Shown here: positions 34,252 to 42,702 of the stretch, piece after piece
Position numbering within the stretch: position 1 is the stretch's first letter
Layout: every line of letters starts with the position of its first letter
DNA from: an uncultured Acetatifactor sp.
GTDB taxonomy: Bacteria > Bacillota > Clostridia > Lachnospirales > Lachnospiraceae
Direction of reading: 5' to 3'
Length of the DNA: 64,000 nt
NCBI GenBank assembly: GCA_910586835.1
Contig: CAJUJU010000007.1
Coordinates: 18,447 to 82,446, forward strand
Notes under the pieces: model-generated
Databases searched by the model: none
Seen by the model: only the letters and a program-made list of their open reading frames with translations
What the model was told of the DNA's origin: nothing
Made by a program: the position numbers and the translations under genes

Positions 34252-35889
34252 ATGATAAGTGCAAACAACGTAACTCTGCGAATCGGAAAAAAGGCTTTAT
34301 TTGAGGATGTCAACATTAAGTTCACCGAGGGCAACTGCTACGGTCTGATCGGAGCAAACGGAGCCGGAAAATCCACCTTTTTGAAAATTCTTTCCGGCAA
34401 GCTGGAGACCACAAAGGGCGACATTGTCATCACCCCCGGCCAGCGTCTCTCCGTGCTGGAACAGGATCACTTTAAATACGACGATTATGTGGTAATGGAT
34501 ACCGTTATCATGGGCAACGAACGCCTGTACCAGATCATGAAGGAAAAAGACGCCATCTACGCCAAGGAGGATTTCACCGACGAGGACGGTATCCGTGCCA
34601 GCGAGCTGGAGGCCGAATTTGCCGAGATGGACGGCTGGGAGGCGGAATCCAATGCCGCCATGCTGTTGAACGGCATTGGCGTCGGAACCGAATACCACTA
34701 TTCCACCATGAAGGATCTGGACGGCAGCTTAAAAGTTAAGGTACTGCTGGCAAAGGCCCTGTTCGGCAATCCTGACATTCTGCTGCTGGACGAGCCCACC
34801 AACCACCTTGACCTGGACGCCATCGCCTGGCTGGAGGATTTCCTCATCGACTTTGAAAACACGGTTATCGTGGTCTCCCACGACCGTTACTTCCTGAATA
34901 AGGTCTGCACCCATACCGCAGACATCGACTACGGCAAAATCCAGCTCTACGCCGGCAACTATGATTTCTGGTTTGAATCCAGTCAGCTTCTGGTAAAGCA
35001 GATGAAGGAAGCCAACAAAAAGAAGGAAGAAAAGATCAAGGAGCTGCAGGAGTTCATCTCCCGCTTCTCCGCAAACGCTTCCAAGTCCAAGCAGGCTACC
35101 TCCAGAAAGCGTGCCCTGGAAAAGATTGAGCTGGATGAGATCAAGCCTTCCAGCAGAAAATATCCGTACATCGACTTCCGCCCCGACAGGGAGATCGGAA
35201 ACGAAGTACTCACGGTGGAACACCTCTCCAAGACCATAAACGGGGAGAAGGTACTGGACGATGTGTCCTTCGTCATGGGACATGAGGACAAGATTGCCTT
35301 TGTGGGAAGCCAGGAGCTGGCAAAGACCACCCTGTTCCAGATTCTCATGGGAGAGCTGGAGCCCGACGAGGGGAGCTACAAATGGGGCGTCACCACCTCC
35401 CAGGCTTATTTCCCCAAGGACAGCACTGCGGAATTTGACAATGAACTGACCATCACCGACTGGCTCACCGGCTACTCTCCCGTGAAGGATGTGACCTATG
35501 TAAGAGGCTTCCTGGGACGTATGCTCTTTGCCGGCGAGGACGGCATCAAAAAGGTAAAGGTACTCTCCGGAGGTGAGAAGGTACGCTGCCTTCTCTCCAA
35601 AATGATGATCAGCGGCGCAAACTGCCTGATCCTGGACGAGCCCACCAACCATCTTGACATGGAGTCCATCACCGCCCTGAACAACGGCCTGATCAAATTC
35701 CCCGGCGTGGCGCTCTTCTCCTGCCATGACCACCAGTTTGTACAGACCACCGCCAACCGTATCATCGAGATCCTGCCCGGCGGTCAGATCGTAGACAAGA
35801 TCACCACCTACGACGAATATCTTGCAAGCGACGAAATGGCCAGAAAGAGAACCGTCTTCACCGCCCAGAAGGAAGAGGAAGAAGACTGA
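34252..35889 (+). CDS. ABC-F family ATPase (YbiT-like)
   Basis: A 545-residue soluble protein with two ABC domains, no membrane part and a charged linker between them (about 245-300), so it is ABC-F. Walker A of domain 1 is GANGAGKST (34-42), and both domains have DEPTNHLD. In domain 2 the P-loop reads GSQELAKTT, lacking the usual Gly before Lys. Such a loop occurs in the YbiT branch. ABC-F proteins act at the ribosome E site as translation factors or antibiotic-protection factors. The leader is short, with no attenuator seen, which speaks for a housekeeping role. The ATG at 34252 follows GAGG. Confidence 0.9.
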   Translation: MISANNVTLRIGKKALFEDVNIKFTEGNCYGLIGANGAGKSTFLKILSGKLETTKGDIVITPGQRLSVLEQDHFKYDDYVVMDTVIMGNERLYQIMKEKDAIYAKEDFTDEDGIRASELEAEFAEMDGWEAESNAAMLLNGIGVGTEYHYSTMKDLDGSLKVKVLLAKALFGNPDILLLDEPTNHLDLDAIAWLEDFLIDFENTVIVVSHDRYFLNKVCTHTADIDYGKIQLYAGNYDFWFESSQLLVKQMKEANKKKEEKIKELQEFISRFSANASKSKQATSRKRALEKIELDEIKPSSRKYPYIDFRPDREIGNEVLTVEHLSKTINGEKVLDDVSFVMGHEDKIAFVGSQELAKTTLFQILMGELEPDEGSYKWGVTTSQAYFPKDSTAEFDNELTITDWLTGYSPVKDVTYVRGFLGRMLFAGEDGIKKVKVLSGGEKVRCLLSKMMISGANCLILDEPTNHLDMESITALNNGLIKFPGVALFSCHDHQFVQTTANRIIEILPGGQIVDKITTYDEYLASDEMARKRTVFTAQKEEEED

Positions 35890-35917
35890 GCATAAGCTGC
35901 AGAAAGGCGTTTTGCAT

Positions 35918-36838
35918 ATGCTGCCGATAGACTTGCATGTACACTCCACCCGCTCCGACGGGACATACACCCCCACACAGCTGGTGGATTATGCCATAAA
36001 AAAGGGACTGGCAGCCTTCGCCCTGACCGACCACGACACCGTGGACGGTTTGGAGGAGGCTGTTTCTTATGCGGAAAAGCTGTGTCAAAAGTCTGCCGCA
36101 CCCGGCACTGTAACCGGAGAACAGCCTGTGCCAAAATGTGAGAACCAACAGCCGCTCCCGGTTCCCGAGGTCATTCCGGGCATCGAATTTTCCACGGAAT
36201 ACCAGGGGCAGGACGTGCACATTCTGGGCTATTACATCGACTATCACCGGGAAACCTTCCTCGAAAAGCTTCAGGAATTTGTGGACTCCCGCACGCTGCG
36301 AAACCAAAAAATGTGCCGTCTACTGCAGGAGGCGGGCATAGCTGTTACCTATGAGGCCCTGCTGTCGGAATTTCCCGACTCCGTAATCACCCGGGCACAT
36401 TACGCAAAGTATTTGCTGAGGCACGGCTACATTCAAAGCATGAAGGAGGCCTTTGACCGATATGTGGGTGATCACTGCCCCTGCTTTGTTCCCCGGGAAA
36501 AGGTCACGCCCGTTCAGGCTGTACAGCTGATTCTGGAAGCCGGAGGCATTCCCGTCCTCGCCCATCCCATCCTGTATCACATGAGCGACACACGTCTGGA
36601 AACCCTGACCGGAGAGCTGAAAACCGCAGGCCTTGCAGGCGTCGAAGCAATCTACAGCACCTATCGTCCCTGCGACGAAAGGCAGATCCGCAGGCTGGCT
36701 GAAAAGTTTGATCTTCTGATTACCGGCGGCAGCGATTTTCACGGCGACAATAAACCGGGCCTGGATCTGGGTACAGGCTACGGAAAACTGTTTGTTCCCT
36801 GCGAAATACTGGAAAATTTAAAAGGCAGCCGGATTTAA
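35918..36838 (+). CDS. PHP-domain phosphoesterase
   Basis: 306 residues. The PHP metal motifs are present: DLHVHSTRSDGTYTP at the start, ALTDHDTVDG, the PGIEFS region, and GSDFHGD near the end. Members include RNase AM (YciV/TrpH), which removes 5' nucleotides from short RNAs, and phosphatases of related shape. The start is ATG 35918 after AAAGG; an in-frame TTG two codons earlier is possible. It is 28 bases after the ABC-F gene and so probably co-transcribed. Confidence 0.85.
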   Translation: MLPIDLHVHSTRSDGTYTPTQLVDYAIKKGLAAFALTDHDTVDGLEEAVSYAEKLCQKSAAPGTVTGEQPVPKCENQQPLPVPEVIPGIEFSTEYQGQDVHILGYYIDYHRETFLEKLQEFVDSRTLRNQKMCRLLQEAGIAVTYEALLSEFPDSVITRAHYAKYLLRHGYIQSMKEAFDRYVGDHCPCFVPREKVTPVQAVQLILEAGGIPVLAHPILYHMSDTRLETLTGELKTAGLAGVEAIYSTYRPCDERQIRRLAEKFDLLITGGSDFHGDNKPGLDLGTGYGKLFVPCEILENLKGSRI

Positions 36839-36849
36839 ATCCGACTGCC
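36824..36849 (+). terminator. Hairpin at the end of the PHP gene
   Basis: GGCAGCCGGATTT and AAATCCGACTGCC pair with one mismatch and overlap the TAA stop. The T run is poor. It probably ends the ABC-F/PHP transcript. Confidence 0.55.
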
Positions 36850-36917
36850 TGAGTTTCCATATAATAGAACAGACCAACGAATCAGTTTTCAGAAACGCAC
36901 CAAAAGCCCTGCTCTTT

Positions 36918-37181
36918 TTACGCCTCCACAATCAAATATCTGCCGTCCCCGATATCGAAAACCTCATCCGCCTCCAGAATCTCGTCATCCATGGCGCCCT
37001 CCATGTCGATTCCTTCCTCCTCAAAGTACTCAATCACCTCGTCAACGGAATTCACCACTACCGCCATGCATTCCTCCAGAAATCCTTCCGCTTCATCCAA
37101 TGTTTCCGCTACCTTTTCGGGAAAAAGCTGAAGCTGATTATCCAGGAAACACTCCAGAACATCATCATCAAATTCACGCAT
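36918..37181 (-). CDS. Acidic 87-residue protein of unknown function
   Basis: 87 residues, starting MREFDDDVLECFLDNQ, with about one third Asp plus Glu. It has no membrane helix or signal peptide. The pattern of helix then beta end (DIGDGRYLIVEA) suggests a small folded domain. I have the impression of conserved orthologues in Lachnospiraceae but know of no function. It has its own near-consensus promoter, so it is a true gene. Confidence 0.7.
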   Translation of the reverse strand: MREFDDDVLECFLDNQLQLFPEKVAETLDEAEGFLEECMAVVVNSVDEVIEYFEEEGIDMEGAMDDEILEADEVFDIGDGRYLIVEA

Positions 37182-37246
37182 ACTTCTACCCTCCTTTGCT
37201 CACCGGAATATCCGCCGTTTCACCCGGCACAGTTCTTTATGCCCAC

Positions 37247-37275
37247 ATACTACAATGTTATTCCGGCTATGTCAA
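37247..37275 (-). promoter_or_regulatory. Promoter of the acidic protein gene
   Basis: On the minus strand, TTGACA (37270-37275), a 17-bp spacer and TAGTAT (37247-37252), 66 bp ahead of the start. Confidence 0.7.
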
Positions 37276-37340
37276 TACCGTGTATGGAAAAAATATGCGC
37301 AAAATGCAGGACGACGCCCCGTGGTATGCACGAACAGGCA

Positions 37341-38534
37341 TCACTGACTCAAAACCTCAATCGTCATCAGTTCTGTCTCCTTGTCCGTCCGAACCTCAAG
37401 ATACACCTGTCCGTCTTCACACTCCCGAAACTGCATTCCGCTCCCCGCCAGTCTCTGCCGCCAAACCCTTCCGGAGGAAAGCTCACATACATAAAGCGTA
37501 TCACCGTCCGAATCACTACAGTTTAAATACAGATAATCCGACAGCCAATGGGAAAAAACATTCCTGCCTTTCTCTTCACAGACACTGTATAAGGCTCCGT
37601 TTTCCATGTCATAAAAATAATATCTGTCACCTCTCACAGCACCGCAATCCGTCTTCCATCCAAGATATCTGTCCGTGGAAAAGCAGTTCAACGGCTTTTC
37701 GAAATCCTTGGCTTTTCCCAACAGCAGGACATTTGTCTTTTTGGTATCCAAAACGTATCTGTTTACCGAAATATTCCCCTCTTCATCCTCGCTGAAATAG
37801 GTAATCCCGCCATCCACAATATCCAGCCTTGCAAAGGCCGAAAACTTTTTCACTCCCGGCAGCGTGTAAAGCTCCTGCTTTTCGATATCATAAACAGCAA
37901 TCTCCGTCCGGCCGTCCTCGTAATCATCATACCAGGTCACATATCGCTCCGACGCAGCAAGGCAGATTTCAAAGACCTCTTCATCGCTTCTTTCCGCAAT
38001 ACAGCTTACTTCCCCTGTGGCAAGCTCATACTGCATCACCCGATACAGCGTACCGTACCGAATCTGTTCCGAATCCGTCCAGACATACTCCACCCAATAC
38101 AGGAAGTTATTGTTCACCTCAAACTCATTCAGCCAATACGCTTCTCTGGTCTCATAGAGCATTTCTCTGTGTTCCGTCTCCGGATCAACACGGTAAATCT
38201 GGTTGAGGAAAGTAAACTGCGCCATATCCTCCCCATAGCTCACCGAATAGAATCCGCTTTCTTCATTGCGTCTGCAGACATCCACCCCATAGAAGGTGCT
38301 TCCGTCACGTCCTTCCTTCTTTTCAGAAAAGCTTTTCCGTAAAAGTTCGTTCCAGTCTCCCTCTTCCTGAAAAACCGTAAGCTCCGTTGCCCCGGCACAG
38401 TCAATGGGGTCGTCATTCAACCGCCGCACGGCTTCGCCGGAGGCCTCCTGTGCCCCACAGCCCGTCAGCACAAATGGCAGCAAGCCCATTACCACGAAAA
38501 ATATTACAGAAACAACTCTCTTTTTTCTTTTCAT
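37341..38534 (-). CDS. Lipoprotein, probably beta-propeller
   Basis: 397 residues with a signal peptide and lipobox (VLTGC, lipid Cys C26). The mature part is rich in beta strands, with repeated aromatic-Asp-Gly patterns (for example FLYWVEYVW, RYVTWYDDYEDG, RYLGWKTDCG, DYLYLNCSDSDGDT), each about 45-50 residues, like TolB/DUF5050-type propellers. It is thus an outward-facing binding or scaffold protein of unknown ligand. The ATG at 38534 follows AAGGGGAG. It lies 51 bases after the C39-like gene. G+C is lower than the window average, but less so than in that gene. Confidence 0.7.
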   Translation of the reverse strand: MKRKKRVVSVIFFVVMGLLPFVLTGCGAQEASGEAVRRLNDDPIDCAGATELTVFQEEGDWNELLRKSFSEKKEGRDGSTFYGVDVCRRNEESGFYSVSYGEDMAQFTFLNQIYRVDPETEHREMLYETREAYWLNEFEVNNNFLYWVEYVWTDSEQIRYGTLYRVMQYELATGEVSCIAERSDEEVFEICLAASERYVTWYDDYEDGRTEIAVYDIEKQELYTLPGVKKFSAFARLDIVDGGITYFSEDEEGNISVNRYVLDTKKTNVLLLGKAKDFEKPLNCFSTDRYLGWKTDCGAVRGDRYYFYDMENGALYSVCEEKGRNVFSHWLSDYLYLNCSDSDGDTLYVCELSSGRVWRQRLAGSGMQFRECEDGQVYLEVRTDKETELMTIEVLSQ

Positions 38535-38585
38535 TCTCCCCTTTCACCTCATTTTCTATAGAAATACCTTCCCGCACACATAAAA

Positions 38586-39410
38586 CTAATATTCTAAACA
38601 GATCAAATATCGAGAGTTCTCCTCATTTATTGTTTTAAACGCTTCTTCAATCGAAACTACATGTTGCCCAAAAAATTTATTATTCTTGTTGCAATCTTGA
38701 AGTCTTATTTTGCCAGTGGTTTTATCAATCTCACGCACAGCAATATAGTGACCTGATCTATGCCCACTATAATATTCAAGATATTCTGTCCTTGCATGAA
38801 GTATCGGGGCAGTATCATAAAAAAGACTAGTTTCTACTTTTTTCTGAAACTCATCCATTGTCATACCACTCCCCAAAACATATTCATAATTAACTCTTGT
38901 AGTATACTTATTTAGTGTATTTGTTAATCTATAAACCATAGTTCCGCTACTATCTGTACCACTATCTTCTTCTAAACTAGATATTTTATCCGCATCCGTC
39001 TGACCATATACCTGATTTTGACATCCCATCCCGTATAATACCTGCAAAGCCGCAGTAGGTCCACAATTATATGACTCTGTCTGCTGAATCAAAGGTACAT
39101 TCGTATACAGACACTGCCCATTATTTCCAACACCAAACGGCACTATGGCAGGAATACCCAACCTTTTCCTTGTTAAGTATGTAGATATTGCTTTTTCCCT
39201 CAATAATTCATCGAAACTCAATCCCTTATCTTCTGCTTCTCTGTAAAATTCTGGATCCATAACAAATATCGTTCTTTTCTCATTCATAATATCCAAAATA
39301 GTCGTTTCGAATTGATCTAATTCCTCCGCACTAACAACAAAACAATTGCATAAAAACACCATTAACGTAAATACTGGCACAATAAAATGAAACAGTTTCT
39401 TTTTCAACAT
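38586..39410 (-). CDS. Secreted C39-like cysteine peptidase
   Basis: 274 residues with a signal peptide (about 1-28). A C39-like peptidase domain starts at about 102 (YTNVPLIQQTESYNCGPTAA). Probable catalytic residues are C116, H221 (GHYIAVREID) and D239 (RLQDCN), in the right order for the Peptidase_C39_2 family. The N-terminal 70 residues look like a propeptide. Codon and base use are much more AT-rich than the neighbours (sampled lines give 20-40% G+C), suggesting transfer. The ATG at 39410 follows GGAGGG and is preferred to an in-frame ATG 13 codons upstream. Confidence 0.78.
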   Translation of the reverse strand: MLKKKLFHFIVPVFTLMVFLCNCFVVSAEELDQFETTILDIMNEKRTIFVMDPEFYREAEDKGLSFDELLREKAISTYLTRKRLGIPAIVPFGVGNNGQCLYTNVPLIQQTESYNCGPTAALQVLYGMGCQNQVYGQTDADKISSLEEDSGTDSSGTMVYRLTNTLNKYTTRVNYEYVLGSGMTMDEFQKKVETSLFYDTAPILHARTEYLEYYSGHRSGHYIAVREIDKTTGKIRLQDCNKNNKFFGQHVVSIEEAFKTINEENSRYLICLEY

Positions 39411-39455
39411 AAGATACCCTCCTTTTTGTTGTTTGTTATTAATTGGCACAATAAT

Positions 39456-39484
39456 ATAATACTATATAGCATTCACAAAGTCAA
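39456..39484 (-). promoter_or_regulatory. Promoter of the C39-like gene
   Basis: On the minus strand, TTGACT (39479-39484), a 17-bp spacer and TATTAT (39456-39461), 46 bp ahead of the start codon. Confidence 0.75.
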
Positions 39485-39711
39485 TTTATATATTATATTT
39501 GTTTGGAGTTTTGTCAAATCATAATAATTTATATTACATTTCTGATTTCACTCTCATAAACAACACATTTATTCCAAAATAGATCATACTTTATAGTATG
39601 AGAAATCCTCTTTTTGTTCCCCAATCCGTCAAAAAGACAGCACGATTCGTCAAGAAAAAAGAAAGTTCCTGTTGTATTCTGTAATTGTCTTTCAGAGAGG
39701 AGGTGTTTTAC

Positions 39712-39729
39712 ATGACTTTCAAAATATGA
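39712..39729 (+). other. Five-codon reading frame with a strong ribosome site
   Basis: ATG ACT TTC AAA ATA TGA, seven to eight bases after GAGAGGAGGTG (39696-39704 or so). It lies 84 bp ahead of the AraC-type start and in the same frame. It may be a leader peptide or the remnant of a gene. Confidence 0.3.
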
Positions 39730-39813
39730 GAAAATAGAGTTCTGAAGACAGCACTTCACAATATCCAAGGGACTGTATAACGGCTCTCTTTCAGCGTATC
39801 AGGGAGGATTCAG

Positions 39814-41343
39814 ATGGAGCAAGACAGGAACAACAAAAACCCGGTATTTCGTTCCCTCGCGGTAATCGAGGAAAACATTCAAAGGAAGCTGACCGTGGAA
39901 AGCCTCGCGAAAAGCATCCACCTGTCCAAATACCACTATCAACGCATGTTTCGGGAAATTATGGGGGACAGTGTCATGCGCTATGTGAGCAGACGCAGGA
40001 TCGCTCTTGCCGCCGCAGATCTGACAGAAACCGACGAAAGCATTCTCGCCATTGCCCTGAAATACGGCTACGACTCCCACGAAGGCTTCACCCGCAGTTT
40101 CCGGGCACAGATGGGGGTATCCCCAAAGGACTATCGGAAATATCATTTATCCGTTCCCACCGTAAAAAAGCAAAAGGAGAAAACTACCATGACTGATTCA
40201 AAGACCATCAACGAAATCATCCGCAGCCTGAACAATCTGATCGTCCAGATCAGGGAAGTGACGGCATATACACGGAAAAACAAAACGGCGGCGCCGGACA
40301 CGGCAGTGTTTTATTCCGAATTCTGGGACACCGTTGCCACCGGCGCAGACGCCATGGCAGACGAACTTGGCGCAATGTCGGAGCGCATCACCCACCTTTC
40401 CCGGCGTTCCGACGAAATATCCGCAGGTTTTTTCATCCTGAGAACCATGGAGACCATTGCATTAAAATCCGATATCCTGGCTTTTCAGGTCCGGCTGACG
40501 TTGGCCAGGGCAAAACCGGAGCACCGTACCGCCTTTGAACCCCTATCCCACCAGTACGTCAGGCTGGCTGAAAACGCCCGCATAAAAATCAATCAAGTTG
40601 TGGCGTTTTTCCGGGAACTGATCACTCTTATTTTCCAGGACATGCGGGAAAATGCTATGAAAAAACGGAAAGATGCCGTGGCGGCAGGATGCCTTGCGGC
40701 CGAAAAACTGTCAAAAGACGCCTCTCTTCCCTATGGCTATCTGGCGGATGAAATCAGCCGGATTGCAGAGGAGCTTTCTTCTCCGACCCTTGAGGATATC
40801 AGTGTATCCTCTCTGGAGGATGCTCTGTTCAGACTGGAAATCATCGCTTCGGCTGCAGATCTGGATCTGCTGCGCATGCCCTCCAACAGACAGCTGTTTG
40901 ACGGCATCCCTGTCTTCAGAGAACGGCTGGAAGAAGCACTGCTGTTTTTCCGAGAGCTTTCGGAATCTATTGTTCCTGACATCGCCGCACGCCAGGAGTC
41001 TCCGGAACAGGAAGAAAACAAAAAACACAGCGAACTGGCATTTCAAAGCAGTATTCTCCTCTTCCACCTCAGGGGAGAAGTCCAAAAGCTGGGGCAAAAA
41101 CTGTACCCGGAGCAAAAATCTGCATTTGACAAAATCTGTACCCGAATAAACGCTGTCAGTCAACCGTCCTTCCATAAAACAATGGCCTATTCACCCGAAA
41201 AAAGCGCCGAAATTCTCCGCCAGGCTTATGAAGAACTTTCAGAAATGGCGGAGACACTTGGCGCCTGTGGAACCCCCATCCGGTTCATCGCGGAAGAGAT
41301 TCTGCATCTGGCAAAAGATGCCATGTCCGACAGCAAAACATGA
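39814..41343 (+). CDS. AraC-type regulator with long helical C-terminal domain
   Basis: 509 residues. Residues about 8-112 are a full AraC DNA-binding domain with two helix-turn-helix units (LTVESLAKSIHLSKYHYQRMFRE and ILAIALKYGYDSHEGFTRSFRAQMGVSPKDYRK). The remaining 390 residues are almost wholly helical, with long heptad-like stretches and no membrane span. No known sensor domain is recognised. Having the DNA-binding domain at the N-terminus is unusual for AraC proteins, although the Rob/SoxS-like and GyrI-type ones share it. A strong internal start at 40189 lies at the domain border. The start at 39814 follows GGGAGG. It is divergent from the C39-like gene, a possible target. Confidence 0.75.
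   Translation: MEQDRNNKNPVFRSLAVIEENIQRKLTVESLAKSIHLSKYHYQRMFREIMGDSVMRYVSRRRIALAAADLTETDESILAIALKYGYDSHEGFTRSFRAQMGVSPKDYRKYHLSVPTVKKQKEKTTMTDSKTINEIIRSLNNLIVQIREVTAYTRKNKTAAPDTAVFYSEFWDTVATGADAMADELGAMSERITHLSRRSDEISAGFFILRTMETIALKSDILAFQVRLTLARAKPEHRTAFEPLSHQYVRLAENARIKINQVVAFFRELITLIFQDMRENAMKKRKDAVAAGCLAAEKLSKDASLPYGYLADEISRIAEELSSPTLEDISVSSLEDALFRLEIIASAADLDLLRMPSNRQLFDGIPVFRERLEEALLFFRELSESIVPDIAARQESPEQEENKKHSELAFQSSILLFHLRGEVQKLGQKLYPEQKSAFDKICTRINAVSQPSFHKTMAYSPEKSAEILRQAYEELSEMAETLGACGTPIRFIAEEILHLAKDAMSDSKT
40173..40191 (+). promoter_or_regulatory. Internal ribosome site and start within the AraC-type gene
   Basis: AAAGGAG (40173-40179) precedes an in-frame ATG at 40189 by nine bases. 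Translation from there would give a 384-residue protein made only of the helical domain, beginning MTDSKTINEI. Confidence 0.55.
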
Positions 41344-41353
41344 TATAACCGTT

Positions 41354-42049
41354 CTATTTGTCCTCCGGAGACAATTGTGGAGATGGGAATTTTGTTTCCC
41401 CCACATATTGCAGAAGCTCCAGCGGATGCGCGATGATGGCGTCCGCATGGGCTTCCTCCAGCTCACCTCTGTCCCGGAAGCCCCACAGCGCTCCCACGGT
41501 AAAGGCTCCCGCGCTCTTTCCCGTCTTCATATCCGTGGCCGTGTCTCCCAGATACAGAAGCTCCGCCGCAGTCAGCCCAAATTCCTCCAGAATGGAGAAA
41601 ACTCCAGCCGGATCCGGCTTTATGGGCACTCCGTCCATCTGTCCCCGGATTGCGTCGAAGAAGTTCTTCCCAAACAATGTATAAATTACCTCCAACGTCT
41701 GGGCGTGGGGCTTGTTTGACAGCACCGCCGTCTTCAGTCCCCTTTCCTTAAGTGCCGTCAGAAGCTCCGGTATCCCGTCGTACGGCTTCACCTGATACAT
41801 GCAGTCTGCGGCAAAATACTCCTGATAAAGAGCGAATGCCTCCTCAAAATGAACCAGCTCATGATCCCCCGACTTTAACAGCGCTCTCCTGATCAGATTG
41901 GCCGCGCCGTCCCCCACAAAATATTTGTAGTCCGACTCCGGATAGGGACCATATCCAAAGGGCGCCAGCGCCCTGTCCCCGCAGTACTTCAGACTGGCGA
42001 TGGAATCTGACAGCGTCCCATCCAGATCAAAAATCACAGCTCTTTTCAT
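41354..42049 (-). CDS. HAD-family phosphatase (phosphoglycolate phosphatase-like)
   Basis: 231 residues with the HAD motifs: DLDGT (nucleophile D8, acid D10), the SNKP motif II region, the Lys of IKPDP and GDTATD (motif IV). The cap domain between motifs I and II fits Gph/PpaX-like phosphatases. The substrate is not certain; PpaX-like pyrophosphate or phosphoglycolate hydrolysis are candidates. The ATG at 42049 overlaps the maf stop as ATGA, which settles the start over the codon at 42061. Confidence 0.87.
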   Translation of the reverse strand: MKRAVIFDLDGTLSDSIASLKYCGDRALAPFGYGPYPESDYKYFVGDGAANLIRRALLKSGDHELVHFEEAFALYQEYFAADCMYQVKPYDGIPELLTALKERGLKTAVLSNKPHAQTLEVIYTLFGKNFFDAIRGQMDGVPIKPDPAGVFSILEEFGLTAAELLYLGDTATDMKTGKSAGAFTVGALWGFRDRGELEEAHADAIIAHPLELLQYVGETKFPSPQLSPEDK

Positions 42050-42702
42050 TCGCCCAGCCACTCCTTTGCCTCCTGGTAAAGCCTTCCCACGGGAAGGCCC
42101 ACCACGTTGTTGTAATCTCCCTGTATTCCCTTGATATACCTGGCACAGAAGCCCTGAATCCCATATGCCCCCGCCTTATCCATGCAGTCGCCGGTTGAGA
42201 GATAGCGTCTGATTTCTTCCTCACTCATAGGGTAAAAACTCACCTCCGTCATCTCATGAAAGGTTTTACAGATGGTCTTTCCTTCCTTCGGCCTGTAAAG
42301 AAGCGTCACGCCTGTATAGACACGGTGGGTTCTTCCCGCCAGCCATCCCAGCATTTCAAAGGCGTGCTTCTCTCCGGAGGGCTTTCCCAGAATACTGCCA
42401 TCTACCGCCACCACGGTGTCCGCTCCTATGATGAGATATTCCTCCCGCACCGCAGTCCCGGACTCAGCCCTGACACTGCGCTCATGTTCCGAAACTTCGC
42501 CCTCAGCCCCGGGACTTTCCTCCTGCTCCAGAGCCTCCAACACTGCCCGGGCCTTCTGTGCGGACAGCTCCTCCACCACTCTTTCCGGCTCGGAGACAGT
42601 GACATGCTCCGCTACATTGCTGATCTTCACCTCAAACTTCAGTCCGATCTGTTCCAGAAGCTCTCTCCTTCTGGGAGAAGCAGACGCCAAATAAATCTTC
42701 AC
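42046..42702 (-). CDS. maf: Maf-family nucleotide pyrophosphatase
   Basis: 218 residues. It begins with the Maf signature (LASASPRRRELL), has GADTVV in the middle and YGIQGF near the end. Maf hydrolyses dTTP, UTP and modified nucleotides to monophosphates. A variable insert near residue 60-75 (EQEESPGAEGEVSEHERS) is longer than usual. The GTG at 42702 lies seven bases after GGAGG and overlaps the ppk1 stop as GTGA, so I use it in place of the long upstream frame. Confidence 0.9.
   Translation of the reverse strand: MKIYLASASPRRRELLEQIGLKFEVKISNVAEHVTVSEPERVVEELSAQKARAVLEALEQEESPGAEGEVSEHERSVRAESGTAVREEYLIIGADTVVAVDGSILGKPSGEKHAFEMLGWLAGRTHRVYTGVTLLYRPKEGKTICKTFHEMTEVSFYPMSEEEIRRYLSTGDCMDKAGAYGIQGFCARYIKGIQGDYNNVVGLPVGRLYQEAKEWLGE

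Larger units (their letters stand above)
39411..39813. other. 403-bp AT-rich intergenic region
   Basis: The left end holds the C39-like gene promoter. The remainder is AT-rich up to about 39770 and holds no gene I trust. It includes a five-codon reading frame with a strong ribosome site (39696-39729, plus strand). The 79-codon minus-strand frame at 39529-39768 starts with TTG, has no ribosome site and no recognisable features. The right end provides GGGAGG for the AraC-type gene. Confidence 0.7.

Noticed and set aside
39529..39768. 79-codon frame on the minus strand in the AT-rich gap
   Set aside because: It starts with TTG, has no ribosome site, and its composition does not suggest a folded or exported protein.
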